Shown piece by piece: positions 18,594-30,436 of a stretch of 64,000 bases of DNA (position 1 is its first letter; every line of letters starts with the position of its first letter). The stretch is from Tribonema minus. Its lineage: Eukaryota; Sar; Xanthophyceae; Tribonematales; Tribonemataceae. A model generated the notes under the pieces. The model saw only the letters and a program-made list of their open reading frames with translations. It made no database searches and was not told the origin of the DNA. Where the stretch lies: assembly GCA_017506865.1 (NCBI GenBank), contig JAFCMP010000105.1:1-64000 (forward strand), in the 5' to 3' direction. Position numbers and translations under genes: made by a program.

Positions 18594-21500
18594 CTATGCT
18601 TCTGAGATCCTAGGCCGCTTTGCTGCGCTGCCATCTACATCACTTAGAGCATCTGTATCGCCACCCATGTGGATGCCACTGCCATTGACAGGTGCAGCGG
18701 CGTCGGCCTGCTGCATCAGGGGCACCACAGCTGTCTGCACAGGCAGCATGAGAGGTGGTGGTGTCGGCGGCAGCTGCAGTGCCAGTGGCTGCAGCTGCTG
18801 CAGTGGTGGCTGTTGGTGCTGCAGTGGCGGCTGTTGGTGCACTGGTGGCTGTTGGTGCTGCTGCGGAAGCTGCAGCTGCTGCTGCTGCGGCAGCTGCTGC
18901 TGCTGCTGCAGTGGCGGCTGTTGGTGCTGCTGCGGCAGCTGCAGCTGCGGCTGCTGCGGCGGCGGCGGCAGCTGCTGCTGCTGTGGCAGCTGCTGCTGCT
19001 GCTGCTGCTGCGGCGGCAGCTGCTGCTGCAGTGGCGGCTGTGGGTGCTGCTGTGGCAGCTGCTGCTGCTGCGGCAGCAGTGCCTGTGGACGCCACACAGG
19101 CAGCGGCAGCTGAGGCGGGGGCTGCTGCTGCAGGGGCACCTGCTGCTGATGCTGTTGTTGCAGCAGCGGCGGCTGTTGCTGCTGCAGCGGCGGCACCATT
19201 TCAGCTCCAATGGTAGGACCTGTAACTACCAACGCCATTGGCACAGCTGGTGGGCGTGCTGCAGCCAGTTGAACCGGCAGCACTGCTTGAGCGTGAGCTG
19301 CATTGGGCCCAATTGGTGCCGGCGCGATGGTCATGGGAGATCGCTTCGCACGTGCTGCTGCCGCCTCTGCCACTGACGCCGCCAAGGCCTGCTGCGCTGC
19401 TGCCGCATGCTTTGCCTCCATTTCGGAGGGGAGCGGCTTCTCCCTGGAGCCACGCTTGAGGTCGATCATGCCCTCCGTCTTGTGTTGACTGTCAGAGAAC
19501 ACAAGACAACCAATCTTCAAGTCCGAGGTGGTACGCGCAGCTGGCTGATGAACAACAGGGTATGAGAATATGACGCGTGCAACATAGTCGAAAGATGATG
19601 GTGATTTGCATCCGCTTACATGAGGTCACGTGGCACTAGTAAACTGCCAAGGTGGAAACAGGTGCAAACTTTTCTTGTTTCAATGCCACACGCATGAGCA
19701 TCGTTGCAAAATAGAAACTCTTGTTGATGCAGCCACTGGTCATATGTGAAGCTCGAGACATTGCTAAATGGCAGTGATGCCATTGCTCACCCTTGTCACC
19801 TCCACTAACGCGCTTACAACGGGCTTGCTCAGTGGGAAACTGAATTTTTATTTCGTCCTAAACTGAGTGCAGCTGCTTGCACACAAGATATGGCATTGTG
19901 AGTATGAGCAGCTGGTAGCGAGCTGCAGTGGAATCCTTTGATGAACATTACGAGTGCGGTATGCCCGTGTCCAAACTACACATGTCTGAGCAGTGTGAAT
20001 GCCACCGGCGCCAAAGCAGGTTTCAGCATGACAGTTGCGTGCCTTGGTGCTGGCCACTAGGCTTACATGAGGCAGGCCCCTAGGCTTACATGAGAAAGGA
20101 ATTACATACAACAAACAAGCCAACAAGAAACAAAACTGCTCTGTGGCTCTGTAGGAGTGCTTCAGAGCTCAACACCCATGCGTGGCCCATACGCTAAGTG
20201 TCTGCCATTAAATGAACTGTGAGAAAGGTGTCAGCGAAAGTGCCCAATGGCATGTGGGGGGCCGCAGTTGTCATTGTGACGTACTTGGAGTGTGCATCAT
20301 GATTGATATAGCAAGGCGACTGACAACAGATCTCGACTATACGTGAGCTTCCTTGGCAACTGCGCCTATATCTTGAAGTACCGTATATGCCCGAGTAAAC
20401 GCCCCCCCCCTGTACAGCCTCCCCCCCCCTTGTAAACGCCCCCTAGCAACCATAATGGCTGCAGATTGGCACACGGGCTCGCAAAACAGCCGGAAATAAC
20501 GAATTAAGCCGAACTTCAAGCGGAACTTGAACTCATTATCAATCTCTGAGTGCTTCTCTACTGCCGACGCATGGTCACACAAGCAACAATGCTCGCTTGA
20601 CCAGAGCTATCGCAGCTGCAGCAGCTGCGCCAGCACCGCCATTGCCGTTATCAGAGATGTCCGCTATCGCCACCACAGTTTTGTGCTCGCACCATGTAAA
20701 CGCCCCCTCCGGGCTCTAGTAAACGCCCCCTGTGCTAGCTGCTAGGCAATTCAAAATGGAGCAGCTAAGCCCCCCCCCCCCATGTAAACGCCCATGGGCG
20801 TGCTCTGCAAAGGTCCAGATCCGCACGCCCGGGGGGGCGTTTACTCGGGCATATACGGTATTTTAGGTTTCTAGAGCATATTTCGAGGTAGCTGTTCTGT
20901 ACATTTACCCATGCTGTTGGCGTACCTGCAGAACCTAGCTTTCTGGTGCCTGAACCCATAGCCTGGGTGCTTGTTGCACTTCTGAAAGCAACAGCCAGCA
21001 ACACACAGCAACACCCAGGAAAACGGTGAGCATCAGAGCCTGCCAAAGAAGTAATCGAATGTACAGTAGTAGATGCGTATATAGAGCACATGTGCTGCAT
21101 ACATGGGTGTTACTTGTGTCCACACCATGGCTCAAGACTGCAGCCGTGTACTGCCGTTGACGTCCTGCCCTGAATAGAGTCAATGAACAGAGCAAGAAGC
21201 AAGGCGGCATCTTACTGTCCATTTGCTGCTTTTGGCTGCCCAACGACTACACTCACACCTAGATTGGCGCCAGCAGTGAAGGTCTACCACATTGCACGAT
21301 AATTGCTGTTGCACGATAATCGCTGGTGGCAGAGTCATGCTCCTCGAGTTTGGTGAGATGCTCACCCTAAGATGCTCACCACTAACCCTAACCCTAATTC
21401 TAGCCCTAACCGTAGTTACCACCTATAGGCAGTGCTCACCTCCGGTCCTGGATACTCGCAGCGCCTCTTGTGTGCTACGTCGATGTCTCCATCCCTGCGG

Positions 21501-23418
21501 TGCTGCCCACAAAACTTGGCCAGCTCTCCCTCCTTGGCAAAGCTGGGTCGCTTCTTGCAGTCTTCAAACTGGCACTGCCTGTGCACTATCTCCCTGCACC
21601 ACAAGGCGGCGGTAAGCATAGGGTGCAGTGTCGACTGTTGCGCAGGCGATTGAGCATGTTTCACCATGGACACTGCAAAGCTTTCCTCACAATTTGTGAT
21701 TTGAAGCCCGTGTGCAAATCCGATTGGCTTCATGCAGCATGGGCCATGTCACTGGCACCGTGACATGGCATCAAGCACCTCAGGTCAGCACATTTGCACA
21801 TTTAGTTGCTGTACAAAATGCCGTGTCCATCGTCTTGAGTGCTCCATGCATGCGCATCTTGCAGTTCAGCTCATCAAGGCTGCATTATGCCAAACTACTG
21901 CAAGCCGTAAACTATACAGTAGAAGGTTGAGCGCTGGCTCCATTTGCGTGTATACATACCCTCCCTACTCAAAGTTGCCTATTAGTAAGACTTGAGATGA
22001 CCATCAGAGCACACACCTGTTCTCAATGCTGGGGTTCCTATTTTGCCTGGACCTGCACACCAATAATAAAATTCCATCGGCAATTTGCCCATGGGTCGCA
22101 GCATGTAAGGCACAGCCAGGAAGATTGCACAGTCGATGCGCATGTGATTGGTGGTCCAAGACAAACGGGACTGTCGCACTAGATAAGACCTGCGATTTCA
22201 CCCAAACGTTGCCGCGCTCTTATTAGATTGATTCACCAGGACAGCACGCAATCTACAGAACACAGCACATCAACTGCCAAAAGATGAGAATCAGATGCCC
22301 CAACCAGTACGTATCCCTTTACTTCTTTCATGTGTAGCTGTGTTGATCATACATGGCACATGCTGGTGCACGCCAGAACAGCAAAAGTCTGATTGCGACT
22401 TTGAACCTAGTCATGAGTGCATGCACACATACCCTTGCTCATTGCGCGGCCGCCTGGTGCGCTTGGACCTCGCTGCCATGTCCTCCGCATTGAGCACCTT
22501 GGCTACATCGTCCGTAGCTATAAAGGTCGCGATGATCGTATCCTTGCTGACTAGCGTGCTCTCTGCTTCACTTCCTGTTTGTGGTTGACCAGAGTTACAA
22601 ACGCGTCAGATAGACTGCCGTTGCTGATGTCGCAGCCGGCGGCACAATGCATCAATTGAATTGCAGGGCAATGGCATACAGTTACGATTTCTTTGTCAAC
22701 ACGGATTGGTATACATATACACACATCGATTTGTACATGTGCTTACAGCGCGCGGCAGCAGCAATGTCAGCTCCGTTGCACTTCTTCTTCACTGTTCGTC
22801 GTGGATTTGTGACCATATACCACATTACCAGTGATGATGAGTACGCTGCAGCAACAAGTTTAACACCGCCTGAGCTATGATGCAGCACATCATCTCCAAA
22901 GGAAGCACAAGCAAGCACGTTTTCCAGCTGTATGACTGCTGCAACAGCAGTAATGATGCAGCGAGCAGATGCGACACTCACAAGAAACTGAAATAAAACA
23001 CGAACGACGGGTTAGGCTAGACTTGAGGTTTTGAGTCGCATGCGTCCCATTTCACACCGGCAGTTTTAATGTACCAGGCGTATTGTTCTATGATTCTACA
23101 GCTTTTTGAAAGACTCCAGAGCATGCACCATGTAGAGGTCATCGAGATGGAAACTGTTTTTGTTTTTAAGTTGCTCCGAAATGTAGGGCATTCCAAACTA
23201 GCCAGGATCTAGACCATGATTGAGAGCGTGGAGGGGCAGCAGTTGAGGTGGAAAACTGACCACTCACCGATTCTGATGAAGGACATGGTGTGGTCAAAGA
23301 AGCGTGACAGGATGCTCTTCACGTCCAAGTTCAGGTCCTCCGGGGCGACAACCTTATGCTCCACAGCCGCAGCCAGCGCAGCCACCGCAGCTGCAGCAGC
23401 TCCTGACGACTCCGCCAT
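18594..23418 (-). CDS. EsV-1-7 domain protein with Q/P-rich tail
   Basis: Four exons join in phase: 23418-23268, 22574-22433, 21593-21440 and 19514-18594, giving 455 aa. Exon 1 starts MAESSG. Exon 3 encodes a full EsV-1-7 cysteine motif (CQFEDCKKRPSF, then FCGQH, then a Cys after RR), a short Zn-type repeat found in stramenopile regulators such as Ectocarpus IMM. The exon 3/4 junction encodes a second, imperfect copy: CEYPGPE, then QHKTEGMIDLKRG, with the usual central Phe-Cys replaced. Exon 4 continues as about 200 residues of Gln/Pro/Leu repeats and ends with a basic KRPR cluster, a likely nuclear signal. A regulatory or nucleic-acid-binding role is inferred. Intron 3 (19515-21439) is long and holds a MITE and a TTAGGG array. 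The CAG tract is prone to length change. The exon 4 acceptor is an unusual ACTTGAAG. Confidence 0.85.
18770..19200 (-). repeat. CAG/CTG triplet tract coding poly-Gln/Pro
   Basis: On the plus strand this is an irregular run of CTG, GCTG and GGCGGC units; on the coding strand it gives CAG and CCG codons (Gln, Pro, Leu) in the EsV-1-7 gene. All six frames stay open over it, so long Ala-, Cys- or Leu-rich frames in this interval are artefacts of the repeat. Confidence 0.85.
20379..20860. mobile_element. MITE with 30-bp inverted ends and TA target duplication
   Basis: The left end (20381 onward) reads CCGTATATGCCCGAGTAAAC followed by GCCC and a C run; the right end (to 20858) is its reverse complement, and each end is flanked by TA. 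The element is 478 bp, has no open frame and contains extra internal copies of GTAAACGCCCC at about 20433, 20696, 20720 and 20783. TA duplication and short inverted ends point to a non-autonomous Tc1/mariner/pogo-type DNA transposon. It lies in intron 3 of the EsV-1-7 gene. Near-perfect ends suggest fairly recent mobility. Confidence 0.8.
21381..21412. repeat. Interstitial telomere-type repeat
   Basis: Short imperfect CCCTAA array, 28 bases downstream of the exon 3 donor of the EsV-1-7 gene, inside its intron 3. On the sense strand of that gene it reads TTAGGG. Confidence 0.8.
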
Positions 23419-23637
23419 GTGTCCCCCTAGGAAACTGGCAGTTCCCAACGGTGTGCGCGTGGTGCAGTCTGGCTCGCGCAGCGCTGTTCGAACTCAGTCG
23501 GTACAAATTTCGAACTCCGAGTCAGACTCCCTGTAACCGACAAAAGCGATGAAAAATGGGTGAAGGCATGGAAGGTGGGGTGCAATGATCCGGGATGTTC
23601 CTGGCCGCGATAATTTGTAGCCCTCCTGCATCATAAC
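23419..23637. promoter_or_regulatory. Divergent promoter region
   Basis: Only 219 bases separate the start codon of the EsV-1-7 gene (minus strand, 23418) from that of the coiled-coil/IQ gene (plus strand, 23638). Both promoters and leaders must share this stretch. No TATA box is obvious. It contains GAACTCNGTC-like repeats around 23490-23530. Confidence 0.45.
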
Positions 23638-26600
23638 ATGGCAGCTGTGGAAGCGCCAGCTGCGGATGCGCTCGGCGCTGGATCAGGGCTGCTAAGGGAG
23701 GAGGATCTGCGGATGCTTCGGGAGCTCGGCGGTGTTGTGCTGCCTCTGCAGCAGCAGGAAGGAGGCGGAGGGGACTCTGATGCTGCTGCTTTGGCGTCGA
23801 GGTGCTGCACTGCTGTGCCAGTACGTTGTGCGCAGGTGTGTGCTCGTAGCCAAAAACTCCGATATTTGCCTCTCAACAGAGGGCATGATTGTTGCTTTCA
23901 TGATGCTGTCATGAAGGTATTGTTCGTGTACGCTATTGATCATAGATGAAGAAGGTGCAACATGCGAACTTCAACAAAAATCACAGTGCTAAATCTATGA
24001 GCTCTGTCTCTCAAAGCCCGTCTGCTAGTCACGTGACATTCAGTGTTCTTGCGACGACACGTGACGTGACCAGCACCATGACATCGTCCGCAATAACAGC
24101 AGGCATATCCATTTCGAACCACTTTATCCCAAGGCCAGTGTTGTCTGCTACTGCATGTACCTGATGATGCAGTGCCATACGGGACACTGCAGTTCATGGC
24201 TCACGTTCTTGAGCATGAAGCAGGTTGTCCCCAATTGGCGGACCAGTTATCATGGAGCGCAGCTGCATGCCGTCCTGCTGTACTACTCTGTCCTGCTGCT
24301 GTACCGATGGCAATAGGGACGAATATCAGAATCTCTAGTCGGCCGCTTATATGTTGTATGACTATACCTCACCGCTGTTATGGTCAAGCTCTTTGCGCAG
24401 TTTGTGCCGACAGCTGCAATCACTCCAAACGTCACTTTGATGCAAACCTTAACAGCAGGTACCAAAGAGGGCTACAAACCCAATTTGAGCAGCTGAGATG
24501 GCTTGCAGCTGTCAAAGTGATTATCGCCCCCTGTTCCATGCATTCCATATTAAGTAAATGTTGCAAAATAGAGATCATGAAGCAGCATGAGGTCACAGCC
24601 TAATAGCAGCATCCAGATGGCGTGCTCACCTGCTGGAGGACTGACCATGCGACCGTGCGTGCGCTCGCAAGCACACGGCTCGCGTGATTGGCTTAAGGAT
24701 GTCCGCACTGCAGCTTTTTGCATGCTGCAAACTTGAAGTGCGCCAGCCCGTAGAATCAATATACCACACTACCTGATGGTGCCGGAGTGAGATGTATGCA
24801 GGGCCTCCTCGAACCAGCAATGGCATCGCATCTGCAGGCATTTTGATTTATTGCACTTCGAGGCAGCAAGGGCTTCCTCTGCCGTTTTTGTTGCGAAGCG
24901 AACTGTGCAGGCTAAGTAGATGATCATTTTTATGGCCGTGCATACCATCTGCGTCATTGTTACAAGGAGTGTATTACAGCAGCATTTCAATGTTGCATTT
25001 GACACTGTGCGTGTCCGATCGGCGTTGAAGATGTCAGCAGCAGTGCTCAAAGAGCAGCCAAATGCGGCCATCATCGCAGCGCTTTACACAGCCTGATACC
25101 TGAGCGTTGTGGCAGTTGTAGTAGGGCAACGCACTTAGCTGGGCGTTGAAGTTAGCAGTAGCCCCACTTGGCCCAGCACGGACCTGCTGATGATTATGTT
25201 GCACTTCAACATCAGCAGGGCAACCTGCTGCAATAATTGGGGATGCGACAGTATGGAGAAATACCGAGAATACCTGTGATTTTGGGCCAAAGTGATATGA
25301 TGCTCGTACAATGCGCCGCCACCTGCATGGATGCGAACTTTCTGCACGAGTAAGGAACTGTACAGCAGTGCTTTTTACCTAGCTATATGTTAGCGTATGT
25401 GTACACTTATGAACGTACATGCCCAACTCCCTTACACAGGGGGGGGGGGGGAAGCCTTGGCTGCATGCAACCGCTGACTGACTCTGCTAGTCACTGTACT
25501 GGCTTGACTGTTGTGTGCAGGCATACGCCGCATCGCTCTACGTCTGCGGCGGGCGCGCAACATCATGTGACGTCATGTGCGTCACAAACACAACACGTGC
25601 TGCGGTTGAGGCCGTCAAAGGCAAAAGACTTCAGGTATGGCAGCATGCATTGGTTTCTGGTGACTCCCGTCAGGCTTGAACGCTGATTTACTCGCTGGAC
25701 ACTGCTGGCATGGTTTTGTGCTGCTTGGTCCTCTTGGTACAGGTGCCCTTGATGCCTGCTCTACAAGCTTGTCTTTCGTGCCTAATTGCCTAGACTATGC
25801 CTGCAGTTCATACTTGCTGTATGCCAACTGAAGTGTGAGAGCATTAGGCCTACTGCCTACTGTCCCCAGTGATGGCAGCTCCCCACTACCAGGGGCCTCT
25901 TGTGTATTAGTTATACTTGCTAGCCCAGCGATGAAAGCTCCTCATTACCAGGGCGTCTCTTTGTAACAGATGAAAGCTAAAGCTTGATTGCATTCTACGC
26001 ATTCGCATTCGCGTGCACCGAGCATATACATGCCATTGGCATCTCCGTATAGTTGTGCACGCATGCGCTCGACAACAGATTTCAAGCATGTCAAATGTTG
26101 ACGTCGTTGCTTCCTGGACAGCGTGTTCATGTGCGCATCACCCTAAGTCTGCTCGAGAAACCACATAGCCTTACTGAGTAAATACCTATGTTGGCCACCC
26201 AGGCAGCACATTCACCATCAAAGGGAAATGCCAGCTCTTGCGTATCAGCACGGCATGACTGTCTGCAACACGTAACCGCGACGCCTGCGCTTGTGCAATG
26301 TGACACAAACATGTGATTCTCACCCTAGCATCGGCCGACGTGTGCTCAGGGCTTATCCATACAATGCACCAGTTGACCTTATTGGCTTTATGCAGCCGAC
26401 CGGCCTGATGCGCGCACGTTTTTTTGTCTGCAACACTACAGGTACAGTTAGCTCATCCTGAACTGTCGACGTTGCCGCTGAGTATGCATTATTGTGATTT
26501 GCGCATGACCCCCAGGCACATTGGCCGTACACCAATGACAGCTACGTGAAGCCCTCTGTGTCTACCAAGGTCACCCCGCCCACTGCTCTGTCTATAAAAT

Positions 26601-29600
26601 CAGAGGCAGCGACGAGGTGAACGGCGTGGACCATGGTCAAGTACACCGTCAGGGCTTGTTTGCACCTAAACGAGGTTTCATACAATAAAGTACATCATCA
26701 GCTTTAGCAGCGGAAAGAGGTGGCTCATGAGCGTGGAGATGATCCGGTGCATACATGTGCATAAACTGTAAATTATGCTGAAATTTATCGAAAACCCACA
26801 ATGCCAGATACATTTAAAGCTGAAAGCTGCCCAGTGTTTTTAATGTTTTGCTCCTTCAACCCGTCATCCACCTTGACCTGTCGAGTGGAGTTCAGCAGAA
26901 ACAGTATTTCGATGTGCTGTTATTTTTCGGATGTTTCCACCTGTACCCTGTGTGAGCAGGTGTGAGTTAAAGGAGCAGTCTGCTGTCATTTGACAACATA
27001 AGCAATCTTGGTGCGCAGTGACCATTGAACGTGCTGAGATGGTTGCATTCGGCAAGCCTGCGTGCTGGGTCCTCGAGTACCACTGGCGACAACTTGTACA
27101 AGGTGCACAACTTCTAGTTTCTGCGCAGGTATGGCGAGAAACCATTTTGTCAAGGCGAGCACCTGCATGCTGAGCACCGAGCGCCATGAATTGCTGCACT
27201 ATAGCCTCTGTTCGATCTCTGTTTGATGCATATAGCTCACAGACACACAAAACTACTGAAGTTTGACATGTACCCTTCAAGGTATACAAGCTATGAGGCG
27301 GCTCTGCCCAGGCTAGTCTTTGTGCATTTGAAGGGCTTGTGGCATGTGTGGTGATACATGTACACTTTTGATCATTCACAGCTTGGTACTTGATACTGTA
27401 TGATTGTGTCCACGTGGATCTGCAGGGCCAGACGAAACAAGCAGCTACTGTTGGAGCACCAGGCATTCATGGATAGACTGGCCAGGAGCAGACAACAAAG
27501 ATTCGAGGTAAGGTTGAAAAAACGAGCAACAGCGTGAACATAGTTCAGACGACACGGGGGCAGTTCAAAAGCGCCAAACAGCCATCGGCTACGCCAAAAA
27601 ACGTACACTTCCTGGAACTTCCGCTGAAATTGCGTTCCTGGCTGGTTTTTTTGCTTGATCGGGCTCTGCTTTGCAGCTTGCTGTGTTCTTCAGTGGGTGT
27701 ACACACTAACAACAACGTCAATGTGTGTACAGAGCACATGTGTTAGGGTTAAGGGTTAGGGTTAAGGGTTAGGGTTAGCCTCCTGCGCACAAATTGCAGT
27801 GGGCCTCCAGCCTGCAGCTGTCAGCAGACAGTTGGACATGGATGAAGTCGTGCATTTTGTTTTTAGGCCTGGTATCGTGTGCCCAAAGTTGAATTACTTA
27901 GTTGAAGCACAGCTACACACCGCTCTATTGCACTGAGATCGTGGAATCATATCACTGCTGTAGGGTGCTTGACTTATCACTAAGTGAAGGTCATGACAAA
28001 TGAAGGAATCCCGGAGTTTGTATTTCTTGGGAAATTTCGAAGACACTTGCATTAGCATCCCCAACGGCCATGGCAGCTGCACCCATAATCACTCATATCA
28101 ATACTTGCTTTGAACTTATTGCTCAGTAAAGGCGCTATCACTACGGGCGGGTTGCGTAGAACATCGATGTTGAGGTATGCACATGCTACAAGTATCACAT
28201 ACGTGCACTCACGCAGTATCAGAAGGCCCTTGTTCATGCACGTCAGCAATTGGCTAAGTTGAAGGCATCAGCATTTGACCAAAGGCTCTCAATGAGCTTG
28301 TCTCGATGGTGTGAACCCCTGCAAAGCAAAATGCCTGCAACAGCCTACCTACCTCGAAGCACATACATGCATATCTTCTGCGGGCCAGAGCTCGGCTGTG
28401 CTGCACAATATTTGCACTCTCTGCGTAATGCGCACCGCCCTACCAACGTGCTCTTGTATCTGTGCTGGTGGATCCCGTCAGACGGAGACATGGGCCGCCA
28501 CGCGAATACAAGCGCAAGTGCGGGGGCACCTGGCACGCCCAACACGGCGCACAAGCTGCCAGTACCTACCGCCATCCCCCTATGGCGAATGTTCAACTTC
28601 AATGCCAACCTCAAACTTGAAGTGCCGGCCAGAAATGGGCGTGGAACGAGGGTCCAGCATTCCGCAAACACACCCCCAGATGCGGGGGGACGAGGCAGAA
28701 AGAGACAGACGGGTGGTGGCAGAACTTCAAAAGGTGACAAGCCAAGGGTAGTCTCACTGCATGTCACAGCTGTAGTAGTGGTCGTGTCGAGCGTAGGAAG
28801 ATGCTGCTTATACCTGTTGCCAAACAGGTATAGTGCTGTGGTACAATGATACCATACATACATACGGCATTGCTTCACAGCGCTGCTGCTGCCTAGATGG
28901 CTCTCAAGTCACCGCAAGCCATAGAACTGATGTAATGGTGCTCATCTCGTGACTAGATGACACGCCATGCGATTAAAATCATGCACGCGTTTCTTTGTAC
29001 TCCTAAACGCATCTCGTTGAGTACAACAGTGCATCCTAACCCTAACCCTAACCCTAACCAGTGCATCCTAACCCTAACCCTAAGGCAGCAGGTGCGGGAG
29101 TGAAAAAGACACTGCTTATGTGATCGCCTGCCCCTAGCCCTCATTCTAATATACTCTCTGCTGAGCTGCAAAAACAATGTTCATGAGGCAGGCCGTGTGC
29201 AAGCTGCAGAATGTCATGGGATACATGACGGGCTGATGAGGTAATTCTGTTGCGCATTCTTTAGTGTGTGTCGAAGTGGGAGCCGGTACTCAACGCACCC
29301 CATTTGTGCGCTCTTGAGGGCATCCAATGCTTCTGTTGGTCAATTGCTGCTCAGTTATTGTGCCCCTTCTGGGACTCAAGGCCCTGCTGATGATTGCAGC
29401 TGTCACCTTCCTGGAGTCGGCATATTTCTGAACAGGAAAAGGTCACTGTGCTGCCGTAGAGAGCTGTGTCACGCCTATTGCTTTACTCTGAGATGTCAGA
29501 TATTTTGGTCATGGTAAGCCAGCGTGGCGGTCGAATGTGTCCACACAAGCCTCCATGCCGCGCTTGATGTTTCAGGTGCATTGAGGTGCCAACACTTTGG

Positions 29601-29940
29601 CTGCGCGCTGTACTCATCTTTCTGGCTCTCAAATGCATATCTGAAACCAGGCTTGACTGTGAAGTTCGCCAGTTTTATCGCTCTCTGTGGCTTGGCATCT
29701 GTGCAGATCCTGCTGCGAGCGGGACTTCCCCCAGTGCCTGGCATCGACTCGGATGGCCGCCCGCTGGTGAGTACACACCTGTACAACTTCAGTACACGCA
29801 TGTGCAGTTCAAGTACGCACGAGCGCATCATGAGCTCTGTGAGGTGGCTTTTCTTTCTGCAGTTCAATTTTTGCCCCCTGGTTGATGCCCCCATAAATAA
29901 GAAGGCGCAGGCTGCGAGGAACTTGACCAACTTTTCTTAG
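23638..29940 (+). CDS. Coiled-coil protein with an IQ motif (partly resolved)
   Basis: Exon 1 (23638-23820) starts MAAVEAPAAD and has a GTACGT donor in phase 0. Further exons I can support are 25521-25634, 27426-27507 and 28223-28308, which join in phase and encode a basic helical stretch (ARRNKQLLLEHQAFMDRL, then ARQQLAKLKA). Others are 28482-28561 with an IQ motif (ATRIQAQVRGHLARP), 28633-28733 (DEAERDRRVVAELQK), 29707-29766 and a terminal exon 29863-29940. The last three join in phase 0. Links between exon 1 and 25521, and around 28308-28633, are not settled and may hide small exons. IQ motifs bind calmodulin, so calcium signalling or cytoskeletal scaffolding is likely. It could instead form one gene with the IQ-rich locus at 30437. 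TTAGGG arrays lie in the introns at 27743 and 29035. Confidence 0.45.
27743..27779. repeat. Interstitial telomere-type repeat
   Basis: Alternating TTAGGG and TTAAGGG units, plus-strand TTAGGG orientation, inside the intron between exons 27426-27507 and 28223-28308. Confidence 0.85.
29035..29085. repeat. Interstitial telomere-type repeat with duplicated flank
   Basis: Two runs of CCCTAA, each preceded by 'cagtgcatcctaa', so the array plus its left flank is itself duplicated. It lies in the intron between 28733 and 29707. Confidence 0.85.
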
Positions 29941-30436
29941 GGTTAGTGTTTGGGTTAGGGGTTTGATGGCGCTTCAGCAGTTCTTCCCCGTTCGTCTGAC
30001 TTCACCTGACCTCTATGCGCCAATACACTTTTTGCACATAAGCAAGCCAGTGCAGTTCAAGTGAAGTGCATTGTATTGTCGATACTGTGGCACAAGGATC
30101 AGCTATGCCGCTTACCTATCGCTCTTCACTCCACATGGTTCTGCTGACCATCCCTCTTATAGGTGCCATGCACAACGTGACGCTTGCCTGATGCCTGATG
30201 ATTATTATTCTCACTTGACTTGTACGGCAAGCGCAATTCACCAGCAAATGCGGTAGCCAACGAATTCAGCACAGCTTTTGCAGGTGTTCCCCATAGTGCA
30301 TCTATTTTGCGCTATCATGTGTCCCATGATGCCTGATACAACCTCTTGTACGCCTGTATGTAGACACGTCAGAGCTTGTGTGTGTCGGTTCCTACCTTTG
30401 AACTTCAATGATGAGAACATGTGTGGTATGCTCATC

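Noticed and set aside
18640-19376. Several long Ala-, Cys-, Leu- or Ser-rich frames on both strands
   Set aside because: They are alternative readings of the CAG/CTG tract; only the Gln/Pro frame continues into a spliced, domain-bearing gene.
26864-27466. 200-codon minus-strand frame
   Set aside because: It overlaps an exon of the plus-strand IQ gene on the opposite strand, has no recognisable domain, and its composition (many Cys, Thr, His) looks like antisense chance.
29035-29085. Chromosome end
   Set aside because: The TTAGGG arrays are short, interrupted, internal and in both orientations, so they are interstitial repeats rather than a telomere.
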